NCBI RefSeq assembly: GCF_000003815.2
Contig: NC_049991.1
Location: 6,768,793-6,832,792, forward strand
Length of the DNA stretch: 64,000 nucleotides
Direction of reading: 5' to 3'
Source of the DNA: Branchiostoma floridae
Taxonomy: Eukaryota > Chordata > Leptocardii > Amphioxiformes > Branchiostomatidae
The position numbers were made by a program, and so were the translations under genes. Shown one piece after another: positions 57,800 to 64,000 of this stretch (positions within the stretch are counted from its first letter, which is position 1; each line of letters begins with the position of its first letter). The notes beneath the pieces are model-generated. The model did no database searches. It was not told the origin of the DNA and saw only the letters and a program-made list of their open reading frames with translations.

Positions 57800-59800
57800 G
57801 TGTTAACATGTTCCAACTTTGATACGGTAACTTAGAACCGGGTCAGTCAGCTGGAAAGAGGGCAAATCACACATTTCTGCCCAGAACTGTAAATGTTCTG
57901 TCTGCCATCTTTCCACCAAATAGCTCGAATGGAATCGTAATCGTAACACTTCTGAATATGCTGAACATTGAACTTAGCAAACTGAAAAACACGAAAGGTC
58001 AACCCGTGGATTATACTTTTAGATACCATGGTGATCTATTACGAGTGTGGACCTTACCCTTCATCACAATTATGAATAAGTGGTCACTTAAAGAACAAGA
58101 ACGATTTAGTAAAATTAAAAGAATACTAGGATGACAGGTGTTTTACAGTATCATGCGAAGGTAGTTAACTATTATCATAACAAAACAAAAAAAGTTCAAA
58201 GCTTTAACGTTTGCAGGATGAAGCGCTTTTGTCAATTGTTAACCAATGACTTTGTAACCCTTCCTATCTGCTCATACATAAGTGGGGGTGAATATAGGGC
58301 GAATCAAATATGTATCATATTTCTGCGATCTAGAAATAAACACCACAGGGCGTCCAAAACCAAAAATACGAAACAAGCAAATCGTGCTACAGTACCACAT
58401 TCAGCAACCAGAGGGCCAAATAACACTTAAACATGATCGGGGTCACAGCATCCACCCACAAGTATCATCGTAGTCCATCTACAAATTCATATTTACCGGA
58501 AAGAAAAACATCCACAAAATAAATGATTCTGTAGATTAACAAACGTCTAAGAGGCTGAAACTTAAACCACGTAAGCATCAATTGAACACCTAACCACCGC
58601 CTACAAATCAAGACTACAGCACGTCCAAATAATAAAAAATATGATGCAAGACGTGAGGCTGCAGTACTTAGGTCAACAAACAGGGGGCCCAAAATGGATC
58701 TTCACCATCACTTAACACCCATCTACCAAAAACCATCGCAATCCATATCACGATTCTTTATATATTACATATAACCTCAAATACACGCCCAGACCAAAAA
58801 CAGTATGGCCTCAACAATACCCCAATCTTTATGGACGTAAATGAATCATTATCAATTGAGAATCGTGGAACAGCATTTAAGGACGAATCCAAGGGTGAAT
58901 CATGTTGTATCGTTGTACTTTTTTTTTTAATGTGCCGTCAGTGTTGGTAATTTTACGTTGACGATTTATACATGCTGTTTGTTGGACACGAATATGTTAC
59001 TACCGTTTACAGCTGTTGGTGAGAAAAGGCCATACGGTAATAGATGACTGCGGGAATGTATTCCGCAGTCATAGAAAGGGAACTTGCCTGCTCGTTTCCA
59101 ATCATACATGATTGTATTGTGCGGAAAAAAAAGTTTTCAAACGACAGAATTTTAAGCACCTTTAGTGCATTCACTGAGGATGTCATTTAAAACCCATGGA
59201 ATTAGGATACGATAATTACTAGTATTGTGTCTTGAAAATACAGTATTCACAGATCTGGCCACAGGTATAAGGAGAAAGACAGAAAAACGACTTTGTTGGT
59301 TGCTGGGGTCATAGTTTGTCACCATCCTTTCTGGTTTTCTGATTTGTATAATGTTCTTCACTGGTGAAGGAACATCTAATATTCTTTATACAAATCGGGA
59401 CCGTATTTGCATAACTCATGCCAAACATGATAAACACCACTTAGAAAGGTTAGAATCGTTTGCTAAAGGTATGGCGTCCTGGAACTCTAGTTTAAAACTG
59501 AAGTTTAGAAATTCATAAACACTATAATTCTTCAATTTTGACTGTCGGGTCTCGGTTTGGTTTACTGAATGTTTTATGCTCCCAGAACAATTGTTTCTTG
59601 TGATTGTTTATAGGGGAAGCTAGAGTTTTTCAGTGTTGGTTGGAGATTTAATAAAAGCGAGAGATCATTACTCTTTTGAGTTTTTTAATGAACATATAAC
59701 AGAATCCAAAATAATAAGGGAAAAACCATTTTATTCCCTTTTTTCGACTTGAAAATCAGAAAATGAAGCCATTTATTCTACAAAATTGCAGCCGTTTTAG
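57800..59800. other. Non-coding sequence
   Basis: No supported exon. It contains the 58890-59090 repeat shared with 43480-43640. Downstream exons of the lectin gene, if any, were not found here. Confidence 0.4.
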
Positions 59801-59824
59801 CTTGTCATTTAGGAATCCAAGATG

Positions 59825-60300
59825 TCTTTGAGTCAAATGACTCAAACAGATTTTTCAATAGCCAGCCACAATGGATGGATTTCTGCATTATAAAGGGGCA
59901 CTTTGAGTCATATGACTCAACTCGGAGTCTTTGAGTCACTCGACTCAAGATGGGAAACTTGGAGTCATATGACTCCAGACAGGGCCTTTGAGTCATATGA
60001 CTCCAGACAGGGCCTTCGAGTCATATGACTCCAGACAGGGCCTTTGAGTCATATGACTCCAGACAGGGCCTTAGAGTCATATGACTCCAGACAGGGCCTT
60101 TGAGTCATATGACTCCAGACAGGGCCTTAGAGTCATATGACTCCAGACAGGGCCTTTGAGTCATATGACTCCAGACAGGGCCTTAGAGTCATATGACTCC
60201 AGATTGGGCCTTGGAGTCATATGACTCAACAGTCACTGCACTCACTGACTTCGACTCTGGATAGGGATTTTGAGTCATATGACTCAAAACGGAACCTTTG
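59825..60300. repeat. 28-bp minisatellite built on a 14-bp palindrome
   Basis: Units of GAGTCATATGACTC + CAGACAGGGCCTTT, with a 28-bp period (59961, 59989, 60018...). About twelve perfect palindromes and a few variants are present. Many read TTGAGTCATATGACTC, which contains TGAGTCA, the AP-1 consensus. Confidence 0.95.
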
Positions 60301-63070
60301 CGACACTTGGCTCGAGATAGGGAGTGGTTATAGAGTTAATATATAAACCTAACCTTGATGTATTGCTAGTAAGTGAAATGATTCAGCATCACTCAAAGTG
60401 AAAACGCATTGCATTTTATGCCAATCCTTATTTAATACAGACTTCATGTAGAGATAACAAAGCTTAGTGATACCAAACGGATTTACTAAAGTCCGGTGCA
60501 ATCCATTCTCTCTAAAATATACAACCTACGGCCTGCACTTTGACCTCACAAGAAAGAAAAAGCTGCCGTGATGGCAAAAAAAAAACGCCGTACGCATATT
60601 TCCATAGCAATTTGCTCACAACATGACGATTCATAATTCAAAAAGTGGCCACTAAAGGTATAACATCATTATATTCAATTTCAGGACAGCTGCAGGTTTA
60701 ACTGTAAGTTTTTTGCAAGGGTATACTTAATGTTACATCACCAACACGTCCACAGTATACGTAGATATGGTTGTACACAGGCGGGAACGATGAAGCAGTC
60801 CTACGGATTCTGGTGAGGTGACAGTTTATAATAAATTCTGCGGTTTCTTTTTTTGTCTTCTCCCACGCATCAGGTTACCATATCATGTCCTCTCTTAACG
60901 TCACAATGGTGACTAAATCCCTGAACGGCCGGCTGATCTTGTGGCTTGTAATTTTTTCCCTTGCAAAATGCTGGTTTTAGTGTCTGGCGCATACCACACC
61001 AGGCGGAGGTTCTGACGGGCTGGATTGTCTGGTCAGACATAACCCGCGCCAAAACCTGGTCTCGTGTCGCCACAGTCGTTCACCATCCCAGTAAGAACAG
61101 CAAAGTCACCAGCCTTGTACTACCTCTTCTGCAAACAAAATGTAAAAAAAAAAAAATGTGTAAGCGGAAATAGCATTCGTGGCGGAAAGCACCTACTAAG
61201 CCACCATTTGACATCTCATATCTATGTCACATTTCCATTTCAACGTCTTACAACATTGAGGGGGTGCACGTTGATGCGCGAGAAATACAATGTAGGTTAA
61301 GAACATTCAGCGTCTGCAAGATGATGCAATTTAAGTTAGCACGCACCACCTAAACAGCATTCCGTTTTGACTTTTAGTGGGCCCTGTCAAAAAAGAAAGA
61401 CCGGTTGGAATGCGTGGATCAAAACGGAATTTGTCTTTATTATTTTGTCTTTCCTCTTTTGATTATATGAATGTTTAATTATACTTTGTATAACTACATA
61501 TGATTGATAGCGCACTGAACACCTTGAATGAATAACATGATTCGTATCGAGGAACACATTGCGAGTCAAGTAAGTGAGAATAAACATTTATTTTGCAAAC
61601 AACAAGTAGTTATACTTTCTTCGAAAGTTTCCGTACTACATTTGTTTCACATACCAAAGGAAGCTCCTGCTCGTTAGTTTTCGTCTTGGTGCTGTCAAAT
61701 ACAGGGTTATACTTTTTCTAATGATTTTTTTCAAGTGATGAAACGATGTAGATGTTTGGAAGTAACCATTAACAAGAAAATCATCCTATCTTGTTACATG
61801 CTACTGATGCTCTTAATATGGTACAAAGAAACTTTAATTTATGTATTTGTTTATTTATCTCAAAACAGGCGGGTAGCCCCTTCAATTTTTGAGAATTGAT
61901 TTCTAAGGGGGGGGCACACATGTAAAACAAAACAAAACGTGTTACATTCAGTAAGAGTAAAGACATCCAGCGCACAACATACGATAAGTACATGAAAACC
62001 GAGGCATCATGAGCAAAATCAAGGTCAAACCAAATATGTCAACAGTGGAATGGAGGTAAGAGTTCAAGGTGCTACATGTGGCATGTTCCTTGTTCGAAGA
62101 AGACAATTGGATAATACAATGCTAAGACAACGCAATAACGTTACGTCTTTGGTTGTGATGAGGCCTAAGAAACTCCAATAGTAGAGCGAAACAGACTGTA
62201 TCTTGTTCTATCTTGCTCCGACAGTTTGTAACAATGTAAGATGAGCTATACGTGCAACGTATCGATGTTTCGAGCATTTAGACTTTGAACTTGATGAAAC
62301 GTAGTTCTGAACTTGATCGGGACTGGTTATAAGTAGGGCAACAAGAAGCGCACGGAAACATTTCGTCTGGGTGTGATTGTGACGTCACGCGTACACGCTT
62401 CCTCTCCACAACTAATGGGATCCCATGAGTAGAGTAGAGTAGAGTAGAGTAGAGTAGAGTAGAGCAAAGTAGTCAAAATATTGAGAAAATCTTAATTCTA
62501 CGACAAGCACGTGTGTGACCAAAGTCTTCAGCTGATAAGCGAATAAATCGGATGTTCATTATCTATTTAAACGGTACCTAACAATTACATATACTGTAGT
62601 TATATCTGCTCTAGAACTAACCGTATCGATTTCTTTGCCAGACTTGTGCGATCTTGTGCTCCTTTTCAACGTTTGTAATTTTGTAATGATAGCGATAAAT
62701 TTTTGAGAAGTGGAGAGATACAAATCCTCAACTCTCAAGCTGGGTCTTGGGAAGTTTTTTTTTCCATCTCGCCAAGTAGATCGTGCATCAATAGGCTATC
62801 ATCACCTAATCAACCTGTGATTATCGGATACGTGTTTATTATCCACCACAAGCGGGTCTATCTGCAGGGGTACGGGATTAGAATCCCGCTGTCCGCTGGA
62901 AGTCACACCCCCTCCCCCGGTAGGCAGATGAAACCCTATCACGGTGACTGAGTCGCCCTGCCAAAAGTTCTCCATTTGGCCAACGTAAGATCACGTAATT
63001 GGAGACTTTTTGATACATCCTGCTACAGGCACTATAAAGCAAGCTAACGGAATGATCCGTCATCTAACTA
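60301..63070. other. Non-coding sequence
   Basis: No recognised exon. A short stretch at 60980-61088 has splice-like borders in one frame (WRIPHQAEVLTGWIVW) but no family and no compatible phase with the CCP exon. Confidence 0.35.
62427..62466. repeat. (GAGTA)n microsatellite
   Basis: Seven to eight units of GAGTA. Confidence 0.9.
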
Positions 63071-63074
63071 CTAC

Positions 63075-63350
63075 TGGGCTACCTGAGTCTGGTGGTTAGG
63101 ATTGTTGACTCAGGACCTAAAAGTTTTAGGCCAAATCCCTGACATGGCTTATCGATGTTCATTACCCATTCATTCGGAATTTCCGAAATGTGCGTTTAAC
63201 GTTTTTACTCACATGACCCTCACATGACTCACGGGTTAGAATGGGTGACTATCTGCGTTACTTAGGGTGTATTCCTCGAACAGATGTTACTTGTGCGGTC
63301 GTGGGCTAGTAGTGGCTGCAATATTTTCTTCTGCCTCCCTCCTCCGTAAC
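63075..63350 (+). mobile_element. Possible tRNA-derived SINE
   Basis: GGCTACCTGAGTCTGGTGGT followed by TAGGATTGTTGACTCAGGAC looks like the 5' half of a tRNA-Leu/Ser-type head. CCAAATCCCTGACATGGC is in the B-box region. The body downstream is unassigned. Confidence 0.35.
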
Positions 63351-63703
63351 ATGACACTTAGATGATAATTACGGCGCTCCTAGGCCGGCTCGTTAGGGAG
63401 TCGTTCCAAGCCACGAGCAAACAGCAGGGAAATCTCCAAGCAGAGGTTCATCACCGGTTATTTTTGTCGTATTCGACTTTGGCGTTTTTCTATCTAATAT
63501 GTTTTACTACATCAAGAAAATCGAAAGCCTACAACTGTCCAAAAGGAACCGGAGCACATGAAGAAAAAATACAACATAGAAAGTCCTACAAAAATGCCTA
63601 AAACGCGTATTATAAAACGGTCGGAGCCGAACCTCTGCTTGGAGGGTGACAGCTGAGCAAATCTCAATGTGATTTCCGTGTATCAAATATTCAGTCTTAT
63701 GAC

Positions 63704-63920
63704 CCTACCGAGGTACCCTGGGAGCCAGACAGGACCGGGTAGCTAGCGAGTTTTGTTTGGGGACCCAAGGCAGTCAGCCCGCAGATCTAACATTAGTGGC
63801 TTGTGGTTGTACTTTTCTCAACCCCCCATCTGATAAGTGCTCCAGGGGGAAGGAGTTATCGCTACCCTAGATAAACTGTCCTAGCTGCCCGATCCCGGCT
63901 GGCTCCCAGGGTACTACCGA
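63704..63920. mobile_element. MITE with GTACCCTGGGAGCCAG ends
   Basis: GGTACCCTGGGAGCCAGACA near 63713 and the inverted AGTACCCTGGGAGCCAGCCG ending near 63917 are terminal repeats of about 38 bp with few mismatches. Confidence 0.75.
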
Positions 63921-64000
63921 GGGTGTACTGACTACACTTGAGTTTGCGGGGAAAATAGGCTAGATGCTTTTGCTTTAAAGGGTCCCTAACATAAGGTAGA

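Noticed and set aside
59825-60300. CRISPR-like regular spacing
   Set aside because: Units are contiguous tandem repeats with no unique spacers, and the genome is eukaryotic.
60961-61173. Exon-like stretch with AG and GT borders
   Set aside because: Phase does not fit the CCP exon, the other frames have stops, and the peptide is not recognised.

Overview
This is a eukaryotic, intron-rich window. It most likely comes from a cephalochordate (amphioxus). That is an inference from the gene set (UNC93-like/MFSD11, Ly6/LU, C-type lectin with sushi), CR1-type LINEs, dense MITEs and minisatellites, and about 5 percent divergence between two contig ends that look allelic. Almost all coding sequence sits in short exons, so most long open frames here are not genes.

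Layout. 1-4.9 kb (+): the last six exons of an MFSD11-like transporter (copy A), whose 5' half lies outside the window. 8.4-12.4 kb (-): a complete three-exon gene for a small GPI-anchored Ly6/uPAR (LU) protein. 13.55 kb: a 100-N gap. 11.4-13.5 kb and 13.65-20 kb: the same locus twice. The second version carries a 4,048-bp CACTA-type element with perfect CACTG ends and a TTT target duplication, and the two versions are probably two haplotypes joined across the gap. 21.7-31.3 kb (+): a complete 14-exon MFSD11-like gene (copy B, 443 aa), with exon sizes and phases matching copy A. 33.8-56.7 kb (+): an inferred secreted C-type lectin/sushi gene made of a signal-peptide exon at 34.2 kb, CTLD exon at 52.5 kb, linker exon at 54.9 kb and CCP exon at 56.6 kb, all phase-compatible. 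Its large intron holds a 23-bp minisatellite, a hAT MITE with an 8-bp target duplication, a piggyBac-like MITE between TTAA sites, and an inverted broken copy of the CTLD exon. It also holds a PHD-EN-RT LINE on the minus strand, interrupted in its endonuclease by a second CACTA-type element of 4,062 bp with a 3-bp CTT duplication. 57-64 kb: repeats and no gene I can support.

The main observations are: (1) a probable false duplication at the assembly gap; (2) two roughly 4.05-kb non-autonomous CACTA-like elements with the same layout (3-bp duplication, subterminal repeats, an internal minisatellite, gene-like sequence, a shared small hairpin and no transposase); (3) a 344-codon open frame in the first element with a signal-like N-terminus, nine 24-aa repeats and a cysteine-containing end with usable splice sites; (4) a large imperfect inverted duplication around the lectin exon. 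All family calls come from reading motifs, and no database search was possible.
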